38,697 nucleotides of DNA from an uncultured Pseudanabaenaceae cyanobacterium (GCA_937949725.1 CALECT010000229.1:1-38697), one strand, 5' to 3'; counted from the stretch's first letter, positions 10,001 through 18,586 are shown. Made by a program: numbers and translations. Notes: generated by a model from the sequence alone, not told the origin.

Positions 10001-10306
10001 GAGGGACGAGCCGAATCTGTCATTGCCTCGCTCTGGTCAGTCAACGACAGCAGCACTAGCCTACTGATGCAACGCTTCTACGAGCTAATGGCTTCTGGCG
10101 AACTCACCAAGGCGGAGGCACTGCGCGAAGCTCAATTGAGCTTGCTCTATGACCAAACTGTGGAGACACGCTTGGAGCAAACCAACAGAGGGTTTCAGTT
10201 TAAACCTGCTGAATCTGACGCAGAGACTGAATCAATTTCCGAAGCTGCGGGCTTAGCTCATCCCTATTATTGGGCACCATTTATTTTGATTGGCAATGGT
10301 TTGTGA
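7043..10306 (+). CDS. Secreted TPR-CHAT protein (caspase-fold protease domain)
   Basis: A 1087-residue protein starting at TTG. Residues 1-23 form a signal peptide (hydrophobic core, AAAAQP cleavage region), so it is probably exported. Residues about 45-565 are 13 tetratricopeptide repeats of 40 residues each, of the LGDR..EA..LGNLGTxY type. A helical linker follows (570-720), then a CHAT domain to the C-terminus. CHAT is a caspase-like cysteine peptidase fold; the predicted dyad is H919 in HIATHANF and C963 in LSACQTALGG, both present. Typical end motifs YFLAEGRAESVIASLW and HPYYWAPFILIG are present. TPR-CHAT proteins are very common in filamentous cyanobacteria (the HetF relatives); elsewhere CHAT proteases cleave partner proteins in type III CRISPR Craspase and other death systems. 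The substrate here is unknown. It lies 305 nt after the hybrid kinase, same strand. Confidence 0.92.
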   Translation: MRISVSLTTAILAALLTVSAAAAQPSPSATAQPSNPAQKDQLSAANQLFIQGIELYENRQVAKALEVWQQALKQYRVLGDRKQEAATLGNIGTAYYFSGDNQQALAFKQQALAIQQEIGYQAGAVTSLGNIGTLYSDSGQYQQALEAQQQSLALARKIGDRASENRALGHIGEVYNLLDQYELAIEAHQQSWALARQRDDQRAQAKAFRGVGAAYHSLEQYELAIGSFINALELLRGLGDRRSEALTLDSLGNSYRAIDAHEPAIAAYSQALKLHQDSGNRFREARTLANAALTLTNLGKYEASLLLAQQSLALHRELQNPHGEAGALNTLGLTYNAMAEYEQAIEQYQQALEIFRKIGNPTGEAGALGNLGSTYRYLAQYDQAIAFHQQALEIQQDLGDRPAQSITLSNLGNVHQDLQKYGQAIKLHQQSLAISQERNDLRAIAQSIGNLGNLSYLQGLTDQAIEFHNEALATQHLMGDRLGEARSLGNLGTIYNYLEDYASAWELFQQALIIAQDIGDRQIETLTLGKLGFVLEGQGQTELAIAFRKHSVGVSEAIRADIQGLETDIQQSYTESIAYNYRALADLLLEQGRIPEAQQVLDLLKLEELREFSQKTRATWTSEGLQYTAAEQRIIDAHGDLIAFGQTLYNCEQSNCEQLNQLQSQQKDLVQQYDEQVARFEATIQENEDRDRLFNNPDNLSSEAQELLAANPNSALIYPLVTEDKLWLLYATAGGSQGGNVGSIEVKVSQAELSKTVQELGKYLTGEGRLTKLQTVSQQLHSWVVEPLEAALEENEIEHLIFVNDRVTRYIPMAALFDGEQYLLERYTVSSVLSPALTDSTSSLGQIDATQILGLGLTQAVEGFSPLPAVADELDRIVRSDSADPLGTYPGQVHLNDAFTLDRLKADVKDHRVLHIATHANFVPGRPEASYIVLGNGEHWKIPEIDKLGEQLRNLHLVVLSACQTALGGKAEDGTEIAGLSAYFLAEGRAESVIASLWSVNDSSTSLLMQRFYELMASGELTKAEALREAQLSLLYDQTVETRLEQTNRGFQFKPAESDAETESISEAAGLAHPYYWAPFILIGNGL
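7278..8605 (+). repeat. 120-nt periodic TPR coding repeat with phased HIP1 octamers
   Basis: GCGATCGC occurs at 7278, 7518, 7758, 8478 and 8598. All spacings are exact multiples of 120 nt (240, 240, 720, 120), because the octamer encodes the Gly-Asp-Arg turn between TPR units. A one-base variant lies in the same phase at 8238. Confidence 0.85.
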
Positions 10307-10333
10307 TCTTGCTGATGGCTTTAGAGGTGTTTT

Positions 10334-10942
10334 TCAAGATAAAGCCTGGCTGCTCATCCAGACCAAATAGCTGAGTATTTTGTTCATGGGAGAAAGCGGA
10401 TATTCTGTTAAATCAATTGTTACGTTTTTCCCCTGTAATTGAAGGAACCGCCATTGTGTTCCACTCGTAATACAGCCGTAAATATTACTAACAGGTCGAT
10501 TTCTCGCGGCGTTAAATCGCTGTGCTGCTACCATCTCAGCAATGCATTGACCCACGCCAGAATTTAGATCAGCCTTCTTCGCTTCAACAATCACGACAGC
10601 AGGCGCTTCGACAGCAAGCTGTTCTGAAGATCCGCTAATGAGGAAGTCGCAGACACCATTTAAGCCTAGGGATGCATCCACGTTGAACTCTTCGCCAGAG
10701 AACACACTGATACGCTGCTTGAGATGGCGACGGACTTCTAAGAGCATCGGATTGATGAGCACTTCGGAACGAGCCTTTTCAGTTCCTACAGCGATCGCCC
10801 AGGGCAAGTCTTCTAAAATACTCAGGAGTCTCGGGCTTGGCTGGATCTCCTTTAATGTTTCGGGTAAGAAAACTTTTCCTTCAATGGTCTGGAGCTGAAA
10901 ATCCTCTTTAACTTGAAGCAATGTGAATTGACTGTAAGACAT
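10334..10942 (-). CDS. PD-(D/E)XK nuclease-like protein
   Basis: A 202-residue soluble protein. The central part has the residue pattern of a PD-(D/E)XK nuclease core: E60 in a helix (TEKARSE), D99 in GVCDFLIS, E120-x-K122 in VVIVEAKKADL, and Q132 in GVGQCIAEM. This pattern predicts a Mg-dependent phosphodiesterase fold, but activity is not shown. I recall similar uncharacterised proteins being frequent and often multicopy in cyanobacteria. It lies 70 nt downstream of the SNF2 helicase gene on the same strand and is convergent with the TPR-CHAT gene 27 nt away. A shared transcript with the helicase is possible. The start is ATG at 10942. An alternative view is a catalytically inactive DNA-binding relative. 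Confidence 0.72.
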   Translation of the reverse strand: MSYSQFTLLQVKEDFQLQTIEGKVFLPETLKEIQPSPRLLSILEDLPWAIAVGTEKARSEVLINPMLLEVRRHLKQRISVFSGEEFNVDASLGLNGVCDFLISGSSEQLAVEAPAVVIVEAKKADLNSGVGQCIAEMVAAQRFNAARNRPVSNIYGCITSGTQWRFLQLQGKNVTIDLTEYPLSPMNKILSYLVWMSSQALS

Positions 10943-11012
10943 AGGAAACTAGCTCATAGAACAGGGCGTTATGGATTGAGTTAAAGCTTCTGCATTGAGT
11001 TTTGTGGGGTAA

Positions 11013-14000
11013 TTATTCGTCTGCAATCACTGCATTTCGATCTAGTAAAAGCAGATCTCGTAGGGCATCACTATCTAAATCCGTCAGCCAGTCTTCACCC
11101 GTGCCAACGACCTGTTCGGCCAGGGCTTTTTTACTTTCAATCATTTCGTGAATGCGTTCTTCTAGGGTGCCACTACAGACAAACTTGTGGACCTGGACAT
11201 TTCGGGTTTGGCCAATGCGGAAGGCTCGGTCCGTAGCCTGGTTTTCCACGGCGGGGTTCCACCAGCGATCGTAGTGGAAGACGTGGTTGGCACGGGTGAG
11301 GTTTAGGCCGACGCCGCCTGCTTTGAGTGACAGCAACAGAATGCGCGGCCCCTGGGGATCTTTTTGGAAGCGGTCCACCATTTCTTCGCGCTTGGCTTTG
11401 CTAGTGCTGCCGTAGAGGAACAGTACTTCGCCGCCAAAGCGTTGTTCGAGGTGAGCCTGGAGCAGCTTTCCCCATTCGGCGAATTGGGTGAAGATCAGAC
11501 AGCGATCACCCTCTGTCAGCAACACCTCCAACATCTCGTCCAGCCGCTGCAACTTGGCCGAGCCCTGGTCAAACCCAGCAGGCAACTTAACTTTCTTCTT
11601 AGTCGTCTTTTCTGCACCAAATAAGTCAGGGTGATTACAAATCTGCTTCAACTTTGTCAGCAATGCCAACACTAAACCACGCCGCTGAATGCCGGTAGTT
11701 TCTTCAATCTCCGCCATGGTTCGATCTACAACTTCTTGGTAAAGATCGGCCTGGGCTGGAGAAAGGCCACAGAACACTGGCATCTCTAGCTTCTCAGGTA
11801 AATCCTGAATGATGGTGCGATCGGTTTTGAGGCGACGCAGGATGAAGGGCTGGACCAGCGATCGCAAGGTCTTCAACGAGTCCGTATCGCCATAGCGCTC
11901 GATGGGCATGGCAAAGCGACGACGGAAGAAGTTCTGGGGGCCGAGGTAGCCGGGATTGAGGAAATCCATAATTGACCAGAGTTCGCTCAGGCGGTTCTCC
12001 ACTGGCGTACCTGTCAGGGCAATGCGGAATTCCACTTCCAGCTCTCGGACTGCTTTGGACTGTTTGGCTTCAGCATTTTTGATGTTCTGAGCTTCATCGA
12101 GGACTAGGCCCTGCCAATCGACCTTTTGCAGGGTTTTGAGATCGCGCTGGACCAGGGTGTAGCTGGTGATGATGACGTTGAGCTTTTCGACCGCTTTGAC
12201 GAAGGCTGAGGATTGTAGGCGATCGCTCCCATGGTGCACCTTCACCTGCAGCTCTGGCCCAAATCGATAGGCCTCCCGTTCCCAGTTGCCTAAAACAGAT
12301 GTAGGACAAACTAAAAGTATTGGGCCTGTCAACCGTTTCTCAGCTTTGAGATGCAGCAGAAAGGCAATCAGCTGAACCGTCTTGCCCAATCCCATATCAT
12401 CTGCAAGACAAGCCCCCAGGCCCCACTGCTGCAAAAAACTGAGCCAGCCCACACCTTTTTCTTGGTAAGGACGCAGTTGGCCTTTGAAACTCTTGGGCGG
12501 CGTGACCGGCGTTAACGTTTGGTTGCCAGTCAGGGTCGTCACCAACTCCTCCAAGGCACCGGAAGACTCGAAGTTAACGACCGGCAGTTTACTCAGCGTC
12601 TGGGCATCTCCCGTCGTGATCCGCAGGGCATCTTCCAGGGAGAGATTGGGCTGATCTTTGCGACTAGCAAAGAATTCGCGGGCGGCTTTGACATCACTCT
12701 TGCGCAGCTCCACCCATTCGCCGTTGATTTCCACGAGGGGGATTTCCTGGGCAGCGAGCTTCTCAAACTCAGCCTTGGTCAGGCTTTGGCCACCGATTTC
12801 CAGCTCCCATTTGAACTGGAGCAGGCTGTTGAGACCCACGCCGCCTTGGCCACGTTTGGGAAGCTGGGCGCTGATCTTGAGGCCGAGGCGATTGGCGATC
12901 GCTTCCTGATTCGCCAAGCTCTCTGGCAACACCACGCTCAAGCCATTGTCCTGCAACCGCCAGGCCACAGACTTGATGAACTCGTAAGCCTCCGTTGGAT
13001 TTAACCAACAGCCATCCGGTGCAGCATCATCCAAGCTCTCCTCTAGTTTTGGATACAACCGCATCGCGCGGCCCAAGCCTTCCAGCATTGTCTCTTGGGG
13101 ATTGGGCACCACCCGCCCCTGCACACTCAGCCGCTCCACCGCGTTGCCCCATACCTGGGCAGCGGGCAACAAAAAATCCTCACTATCATCCGCTTTCAAT
13201 GCGTAGGTGATTTGCCACTTCTGTTTATCTCGTCCTGTCTGGCCAGGCTGAGGCGGCAATAGTGTAAAACAAGCACGGTACTGCTGAAGTTGCGTTTGCA
13301 ACGGCAGCGCCCAACGATGGAGCGCCTCCTGAATCGACTGCCCCGCCTCAGGCTCCAACCTCGCTTGGTCTGCTGCTGCCCCTAAGCTCTCCAACCAAGC
13401 CTTCGTTTCACGGCCTACCTTGGGCGGCACATCCCCCGGAATAAAGGGCTTGATCTGGGCATTCAGCAACTGACGTAGACAGAGGCGTAGCAGCTCAGCA
13501 GAGCTAAGCAATAGAGGAGTTGCAAAGAAGTCAGCCTCTGCCCCATAGCAACGACAGACTGCTGGCATTTCAGTTGTGAGACGCACGAAGCGATCTCGGT
13601 CCACCCGCCCGTCCAGCAACGGCTCCCAACACGATAAATACTCCCCACCTTCTTGCTGCTTCAAACTGGGGAAATACTTCGAGCGCGTAATCAGATCCAA
13701 CGACCAGCGTCCCGCATGGGACCAAAAGCGCAAATCGCCCCCCATCCAAGCCTGCTCCGCCGTTGCTAAACCCAGTGGCAAAGCCTCCAACAAGGGAACC
13801 GTTTGCTCCGGCGTCAGGGAATAGCCTTCTACTTGCCAGGGATAGAGAGCGGGAATGGGATCAGCTAGCTTGTCCGCAGAATGTTGAGGCGTGAGTTTCA
13901 GTGGCGGCGGTGCATCGGGGTCATCGTTTTTGCCACGACGCTTCTTCTTTTCAGGAGTGGGTTGGGCGATCGCCCAGGCCTCAGATTGCCAATCACCGAC

Positions 14001-14180
14001 ATCCACCTTCGGCAACTGCTCAGCAATGAGAGCTTTTAGATCCGCTATTGGTAAAGCTAGTGGATGCTCTGGCGCTGCTGCATCAGCAATCGAAACCTCC
14101 ACCGGCTTAACCTTCCGCCAAACCTCACCCCAGAGGCGAAATTGCCCATCGCTTGTCCAGCTGCCGTGCAGAATTGCCAT
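11013..14180 (-). CDS. SNF2-family DEAD/DEAH helicase with DUF3670-type N-terminal region
   Basis: A 1055-residue Swi2/Snf2 ATPase. The C-terminal half carries the two RecA-like lobes: motif I DDMGLGKT with K600, motif Ia VCPTSVLGNW, motif II LDEAQNIKN (DEAQ in place of DEAH), motif III ALTGTPVENRLSELWSIMDF, motif V LKAGGVGLNLTRANHV and motif VI QATDRAFRIGQ. The N-terminal 550 residues match the SNF2-associated region of bacterial HepA-like helicases (the block PLVEINGEWVELRKSDV near residue 490). Such proteins use ATP to translocate on double-stranded DNA and remodel nucleoprotein complexes; the cellular job of this bacterial clade is poorly defined. The start ATG at 14180 is clear. It is followed by the nuclease-like gene after 70 nt and preceded by a histidine kinase 130 nt away, all on the minus strand. 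Confidence 0.92.
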   Translation of the reverse strand: MAILHGSWTSDGQFRLWGEVWRKVKPVEVSIADAAAPEHPLALPIADLKALIAEQLPKVDVGDWQSEAWAIAQPTPEKKKRRGKNDDPDAPPPLKLTPQHSADKLADPIPALYPWQVEGYSLTPEQTVPLLEALPLGLATAEQAWMGGDLRFWSHAGRWSLDLITRSKYFPSLKQQEGGEYLSCWEPLLDGRVDRDRFVRLTTEMPAVCRCYGAEADFFATPLLLSSAELLRLCLRQLLNAQIKPFIPGDVPPKVGRETKAWLESLGAAADQARLEPEAGQSIQEALHRWALPLQTQLQQYRACFTLLPPQPGQTGRDKQKWQITYALKADDSEDFLLPAAQVWGNAVERLSVQGRVVPNPQETMLEGLGRAMRLYPKLEESLDDAAPDGCWLNPTEAYEFIKSVAWRLQDNGLSVVLPESLANQEAIANRLGLKISAQLPKRGQGGVGLNSLLQFKWELEIGGQSLTKAEFEKLAAQEIPLVEINGEWVELRKSDVKAAREFFASRKDQPNLSLEDALRITTGDAQTLSKLPVVNFESSGALEELVTTLTGNQTLTPVTPPKSFKGQLRPYQEKGVGWLSFLQQWGLGACLADDMGLGKTVQLIAFLLHLKAEKRLTGPILLVCPTSVLGNWEREAYRFGPELQVKVHHGSDRLQSSAFVKAVEKLNVIITSYTLVQRDLKTLQKVDWQGLVLDEAQNIKNAEAKQSKAVRELEVEFRIALTGTPVENRLSELWSIMDFLNPGYLGPQNFFRRRFAMPIERYGDTDSLKTLRSLVQPFILRRLKTDRTIIQDLPEKLEMPVFCGLSPAQADLYQEVVDRTMAEIEETTGIQRRGLVLALLTKLKQICNHPDLFGAEKTTKKKVKLPAGFDQGSAKLQRLDEMLEVLLTEGDRCLIFTQFAEWGKLLQAHLEQRFGGEVLFLYGSTSKAKREEMVDRFQKDPQGPRILLLSLKAGGVGLNLTRANHVFHYDRWWNPAVENQATDRAFRIGQTRNVQVHKFVCSGTLEERIHEMIESKKALAEQVVGTGEDWLTDLDSDALRDLLLLDRNAVIADE

Positions 14181-14310
14181 GGCGAAGATTGACCAAAATT
14201 GCTAGAGCTAGCCCAGAATCGCCCCTAACTGGGCCATCCTGATTTGATCATAGATGGGATTGTGAGCTTGGGCGAGTAACGTAAAGCAAAATAGCCGACT
14301 CTAATAGGAC

Positions 14311-16491
14311 CTACTTTCCAGCCCCCAACCGCTGACTCTGCCGTGACTCCAAATTCAATGGCAACTCCACCGTAAACTGCGTCGCCCCATTTCCACTCTC
14401 AGCCCGAATATCTCCCCCCAAATGCTGACTCAACTTCTTCACAAGCGCCAGGCCTAGCCCCGTCCCCCCCTGTTTCCAAGGATCATTACTGGGTACACGA
14501 TAAAACTTGTCAAAGATCCGCGCCACCTCAGACTCCGGAATCTCCACGCCACTATTTACTACCGAAAGCTCCATCTTCTCGCCCAAATGCACGGCTTGAA
14601 TGCAGATCTCACAGCCTGATGGTGTGTACTTGCAGGCGTTATTGAGCAACTCCGCCACAATGCGCTCTAAACCGGGGATATTTGTGGTCAAACTGGGCAA
14701 CCCATCGGGCACCTTCAAACAGAGCTTTTGCTGACGATCATTGGCCCGCTCATTAAAGATATTGATCAACGACGGCAGCCAATCCTTCAAGTTGATTGCC
14801 TTTAGATCCAACGGCTGTCCTTCAGCATCCAAGCGCTGCAAGTCAAGCAAATCATTGATCAACTGACTTTCTCGCTCGCATTCCTTGCGCAGGATATCGA
14901 TGTAATGGGTGACCTTGTTGTCGAACAGATCAATCTGGGGTTGTTGTTCCTGGATTTGTCCTTCCCGACGCTTCAAGGCCACATCCAGCATCAAAATCCC
15001 CATTTTCATATTGGTCATGGGGGTACGAAGCTCGTGGGACACCGTACTGAGGAATTCATCTTTGAGGCGATTGATTTTCTCCAGTTCTGCCACTTGTTGC
15101 TGAGCTGCCTGGTAGAGGCGAGCCTGGCGTAGGGCGATCGCACATTGGTTTGCAGCCTGTTGCACGAGGCGGATTTCGCGATCGCTAAAGGCATAGCCCT
15201 CATGGTTGACCATCCAGAGGTCTCCCAACACACCTTCGTTATCAAAAATGGGGCAAGCCAGCATCGACACTCGACCCCGCACCGGGTTCGGCGTAATTGA
15301 GCAGAACTGGAACTGCTGAGCCTGGAGTAGCTGGTTGTAAATCTCCGGATAATTGGCCATCTTGGCCACACGACCCTGGGAAGTTGGCAGCGTCGTCACA
15401 TACTCGTAATAAATCGTCGATGTCTGGCGTTCCAAGTCATAGAGCGCTGCATTACAGGCTCCCATGCCCATCACCAAAGCCAGCTCCTGCACCGCCTTTT
15501 GCAGAATCTGATTCTCATCTAGGCTATCGCGCACTTTATCGGTGATGCGCTTGAGCATGGCCTCCCAGTCCAGCGCCTTTTGTAGCTGCGTGGTCCGTTC
15601 CTGCACCTGGGTTTCCAGGTCAGCATTCAACAAGCTCACCTGTTCCCGCAGCTCATCTTGCTGAAGCGCCAGGGTCATTTGCATGACCACTTTCTTCAGC
15701 AGCTCAATATCACTGGGACGCCAACGACGCGGCGTGGAGCATTGATGTAAAACCAATAATCCCCAAAAGCGCTCTTCCTGGAAAATGGGGACGATAATCT
15801 GAGACTTGACCTTCAGCTCCCGCAGTAAAGCCTGCTCCGCAAGAGTGACATCGTCCTGCTCCACATCCGCAACAGGATAATAAGAGCCCTCCACCCAGTC
15901 CTGGTGGCTATTCATCACCCAAGTTGTGCGCAACTCATCCCCAGGACGTAAGGTCCAGTCGCTGGAAGTCGCCTGGGCAACGAGGTTGATGTTTTGCCAA
16001 TTTTCGATGCGGTAGAGCAGAGCTCGATCAACCCGGAAGAGGGGCAGCAAGCCTTCTACCGTCTTTTGGAAAGTAACGTCTAGGTCTTCTTTCTGCTGGA
16101 TTCGGCGTGCTGTGGCCGTGAGCAGGGTTTCACGAGCGTCATATTGCTGCTGCTGGCTCACCCAGCGGTGATCACTGCTACCGCCCCGCAAATAAATCGT
16201 CAGCCCTTCTTCTTGGGGCTCCAACTGGACCCAGAGGGACTCATGCTCATAGAGGCTTTCGCATTCAAAACCCAGAGGCAATTGCTCGGTGAGCGATCGC
16301 TGACAGCCTGAATAAAATTCGCCCTGCTCACTTTGAAGATGGGGCAGGGCGGTCCAAAAATTCTCACCGAGAAGATCCTGAATGTTATGGCCCAGGATAG
16401 CCGCCGCTCGGTTATTGACGTAGGTTAGCTCCCAGGTCGGCGTCAATAGAACCAAGCCCTCACTGAGCTTGTCGAGGGCGCTGTGAAGCAT
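14311..16491 (-). CDS. Histidine kinase: PAS-GAF-GAF-HisKA-HATPase
   Basis: Counted from the ATG at 16491, it has 726 residues: PAS (1-105), GAF1 (121-281), coiled coil, GAF2 (313-468), HisKA with phospho-acceptor H486 in TVSHELRTPMTNMK, and HATPase to the end (ELLNNACKYTPSG as N box, DKFYRVP, GGTGLGLALVKK). There are no transmembrane segments. GAF1 is of the phytochrome-like type common in cyanobacteria (WGLLVLHQCSTPRRW) but I do not see the Cys-His pair of bilin-binding phytochromes, so light sensing is not supported. The frame stays open to TTG 16602, which would add 37 residues, but those do not look like domain sequence and the PAS domain begins right after the ATG. No receiver domain is attached and no response regulator is adjacent, so its partner must be elsewhere. 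Confidence 0.9.
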   Translation of the reverse strand: MLHSALDKLSEGLVLLTPTWELTYVNNRAAAILGHNIQDLLGENFWTALPHLQSEQGEFYSGCQRSLTEQLPLGFECESLYEHESLWVQLEPQEEGLTIYLRGGSSDHRWVSQQQQYDARETLLTATARRIQQKEDLDVTFQKTVEGLLPLFRVDRALLYRIENWQNINLVAQATSSDWTLRPGDELRTTWVMNSHQDWVEGSYYPVADVEQDDVTLAEQALLRELKVKSQIIVPIFQEERFWGLLVLHQCSTPRRWRPSDIELLKKVVMQMTLALQQDELREQVSLLNADLETQVQERTTQLQKALDWEAMLKRITDKVRDSLDENQILQKAVQELALVMGMGACNAALYDLERQTSTIYYEYVTTLPTSQGRVAKMANYPEIYNQLLQAQQFQFCSITPNPVRGRVSMLACPIFDNEGVLGDLWMVNHEGYAFSDREIRLVQQAANQCAIALRQARLYQAAQQQVAELEKINRLKDEFLSTVSHELRTPMTNMKMGILMLDVALKRREGQIQEQQPQIDLFDNKVTHYIDILRKECERESQLINDLLDLQRLDAEGQPLDLKAINLKDWLPSLINIFNERANDRQQKLCLKVPDGLPSLTTNIPGLERIVAELLNNACKYTPSGCEICIQAVHLGEKMELSVVNSGVEIPESEVARIFDKFYRVPSNDPWKQGGTGLGLALVKKLSQHLGGDIRAESGNGATQFTVELPLNLESRQSQRLGAGK

Positions 16492-16927
16492 GGATTGGGG
16501 CAGGACCTGAAGGGAGGGAGATTTCACGGGGAAAGAGCTTCCGAAAATAAAGAGGGCTGTCTCAACCGACCCGCAAGCAGAAGCTTGGGAGTAGAAGCAC
16601 AAGGTTGTATCGCTTAACCGTTAACCATTTCATTGAGGCAGGTCGCTATGTCACTAGGAACTCTGCGCTAAGGGAGGGCCGACATCCGGAATTTCCCTAC
16701 GCTAACTCCACTGTCCTACTGAGAGAGGCAGTAGATTCAACGTTACTCAATGGTACCAATGTAATATCTAAGACTCTTATTTGCCATCCCTACGCAAGTA
16801 AAAGATCAATCAAGCAAAAGCCGTATCTATGGCTGAGGGACTGGGGTTAGATCGGATGAACCAGTTTTGAGCGATGGATCGTTGTTAGGAAAGAGCGATA
16901 CATTTGCAACTTTACGAAGCCTCAGCG
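16492..16927. other. Intergenic stretch upstream of the PAS-GAF kinase
   Basis: About 436 nt between two minus-strand genes. An open frame at 16605-16850 (+) has no recognisable domain or start signal and I do not call it. No terminator for the pyrF operon was identified here; the kinase promoter should lie in this stretch. Confidence 0.35.
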
Positions 16928-17725
16928 CTACGGATAAACGCAATGGGAATTAGATTCGTTTGAATTAGCCGGGCTACTGTCCAGACTGGCTGGGTTTAGA
17001 CGAATGGCACCACTGTGCAAATCTCTCAGCCAGACAACGATGCCCTGACCAACAGAACCTGAACGGCTATCGCGGGCCGGGGCGAGTAGGTCATCTCCAC
17101 TGGGATAGGGAGCGAGCTGGGAACGCAGGCTGATGATTTGCCAGGGGGCACTAGGGGAAGCAGTTTTATCTTGGCGACGGGCCAGGATGAGCCAGTGGAA
17201 CTGCTGGAATAACGGGGCAGCCTGATTAAGTGCTTGCTCAACAGGGGGGGAAGCAGGGGCAGAGGACCGCGAATACTGCCGCTCTAGGGTCGTAAAAAAG
17301 ATTTGGTAGATTTCTTCGGCTGGGGCATTACGCTTGGCCTCATCAACTGGAAGGCGCGAGCGATTTGGGTCATCAGCTAAGGCTTCCAAGGAAACTGGCT
17401 GAATCTCGGGTTGGCCAGCCAGCAGGAGGTAAAGCGTTGAAGAGTCGCCCAGACGGCGAGACCGCTGGATGACGCGATTGCTGTAGCTCGGCAGATCCAG
17501 CATTAGCTGAGTGACTAGCACCGATAAATCACCGGGAGGGCAATGGAGCGTTGAAGGCTGGGCCTTCAGCAGGGTGGGCTCGGGAATGTTGGCCAAGGCC
17601 GCCGAAGATCTCGGCATAAACCTAAGCTCAGGGAAGAGGCAAAGCAGAGCGATCGCTAGCCCAACTTTCCCAACAGTCGCCCCAACCCGCCCCATGTTTG
17701 GCTTCTGCGCCAGCCCAGTCTTCAC
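16928..17725 (-). CDS. Exported protein of unknown function, coupled to pyrF
   Basis: I do not recognise a named family. The 265-residue product has a basic N-terminus, then a hydrophobic stretch (about residues 14-32, [18 protein letters not shown]) fitting a signal peptide or anchor. The mature part has no membrane segments, one cysteine (C62, in HCPPGD), the segment [17 protein letters not shown] and Tyr/Gln-rich helical sequence, with a serine-rich C-terminus. The start codon is GTG at 17725, forming a GTGA overlap with the pyrF stop, so translation is probably coupled and the two genes form an operon. Nothing in the sequence links it to pyrimidine synthesis; co-expression is the only supported relation. 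Confidence 0.75.
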   Translation of the reverse strand: MKTGLAQKPNMGRVGATVGKVGLAIALLCLFPELRFMPRSSAALANIPEPTLLKAQPSTLHCPPGDLSVLVTQLMLDLPSYSNRVIQRSRRLGDSSTLYLLLAGQPEIQPVSLEALADDPNRSRLPVDEAKRNAPAEEIYQIFFTTLERQYSRSSAPASPPVEQALNQAAPLFQQFHWLILARRQDKTASPSAPWQIISLRSQLAPYPSGDDLLAPARDSRSGSVGQGIVVWLRDLHSGAIRLNPASLDSSPANSNESNSHCVYP

Positions 17726-18441
17726 ACCGCTGCAATCTCCTCACAAATGCGCCCAAAGGCCGCCGCTGGATCTTCCGCCTGAGTAATCGGTCGGCCAATC
17801 ACCAAATAATTGGCCCCCGCCTTGATTGCATCCCCCGGCGTCTTCACCCGTCGCTGGTCCCCCTTGGCTGCCCAGGTGGGCCGCACACCGGGACAAACCA
17901 GAATCAGGTCATCACACACCTGACGAATGCCCTCAATCTCCAGAGGTGAGCAAACGCAGCCCCCAATGCCACTGTCCTGGGCCATCAGGGCCATCTGCTG
18001 AACATAGTCCAACATCTCCAGGGGCACCTTCAACTCAAAGGCCAGGCTGCGGGTGCTAATGCTGGTCAGCACCGTCACAGCCAGGAGCATCGGAGCCTTA
18101 ACGCCTGCCGCCGCTGCCCCTTCTTCCGCTGCTGCCTGGGAGGCCGCTAAGGCCGTCTTTGCTGCTGGGGCATGGACAGTGAGAAAGTCCACGCCATAGC
18201 GTGATGCAGCCCGACAGGCACCGGCCATGGTGTTGGGAATGTCGTGGAACTTGAGGTCGAGGAAAATCTTTTTGTCCCTTGTCTTGAGTTCTTGGAGAAC
18301 TGCGGGGCCAGCGCTGACGAAGAGTTCTAGGCCGACTTTCCAGAAGTTGACCTCGGGAACGCGGTCTAGGAGGGCGATCGCTTCCTCAGCGCTAGGGACA
18401 TCCAGGGGGACGATGATGCGATCGGCAGGAGCAATGGACAT
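17722..18441 (-). CDS. pyrF: Orotidine 5'-phosphate decarboxylase
   Basis: A 239-residue protein of normal length for the bacterial enzyme, which removes CO2 from OMP to give UMP in the last step of de novo pyrimidine synthesis. The active-site signature is [11 protein letters not shown], with D62, K64 and D67 as the catalytic Asp-Lys-Asp set. The substrate lysine lies in FWKVGLEL (K35), and the phosphate-binding loop is seen in VCPGVRP and YLVIGRPIT. The ATG at 18441 is clear. It overlaps the following gene by 4 nt and is separated from the upstream tyrS by 141 nt of repeat-containing DNA. Confidence 0.96.
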   Translation of the reverse strand: MSIAPADRIIVPLDVPSAEEAIALLDRVPEVNFWKVGLELFVSAGPAVLQELKTRDKKIFLDLKFHDIPNTMAGACRAASRYGVDFLTVHAPAAKTALAASQAAAEEGAAAAGVKAPMLLAVTVLTSISTRSLAFELKVPLEMLDYVQQMALMAQDSGIGGCVCSPLEIEGIRQVCDDLILVCPGVRPTWAAKGDQRRVKTPGDAIKAGANYLVIGRPITQAEDPAAAFGRICEEIAAV

Positions 18442-18494
18442 AACAAACCCTCAACTCAATTTCTTAACAACGGGTAATATCGCGGAATGCGCCT

Positions 18495-18586
18495 GTAAGG
18501 GCGGGTTTAGCAGGTAATTTCAGAACCTTCCGCCCACCCTCTGTCAAAACCCGCCCCTGCCCCAGCTTTGCAAAACCCGCCCCTAC
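18495..18586. repeat. Interspersed AAACCCGCCCCTA-type repeats, inverted and direct
   Basis: Three copies of a GC-rich motif: GTAAGGGCGGGTTT at 18495-18508, and in the opposite sense CAAAACCCGCCCCTGC at 18545-18560 and CAAAACCCGCCCCTAC at 18571-18586. The first and last form an inverted pair able to make a large stem-loop. Similar short repeats are scattered between genes in many cyanobacteria. The last copy supplies the stop codon of tyrS. Confidence 0.75.

Noticed and set aside
10334..14180. DISARM-like or other named defence island built on the SNF2 helicase
   Set aside because: No methyltransferase, DrmB-like protein or phospholipase is present; only a helicase and a nuclease-like protein, flanked by a kinase and housekeeping genes.
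15696..16131. Bilin-binding photoreceptor GAF in the PAS-GAF-GAF kinase
   Set aside because: The cysteine in HQCSTPRRW is not in the chromophore-binding Cys-His context, so photosensing is not supported.
16605..16850. 81-codon plus-strand open frame upstream of the PAS-GAF kinase
   Set aside because: No ribosome site, domain or compositional support; it lies in a probable promoter region.
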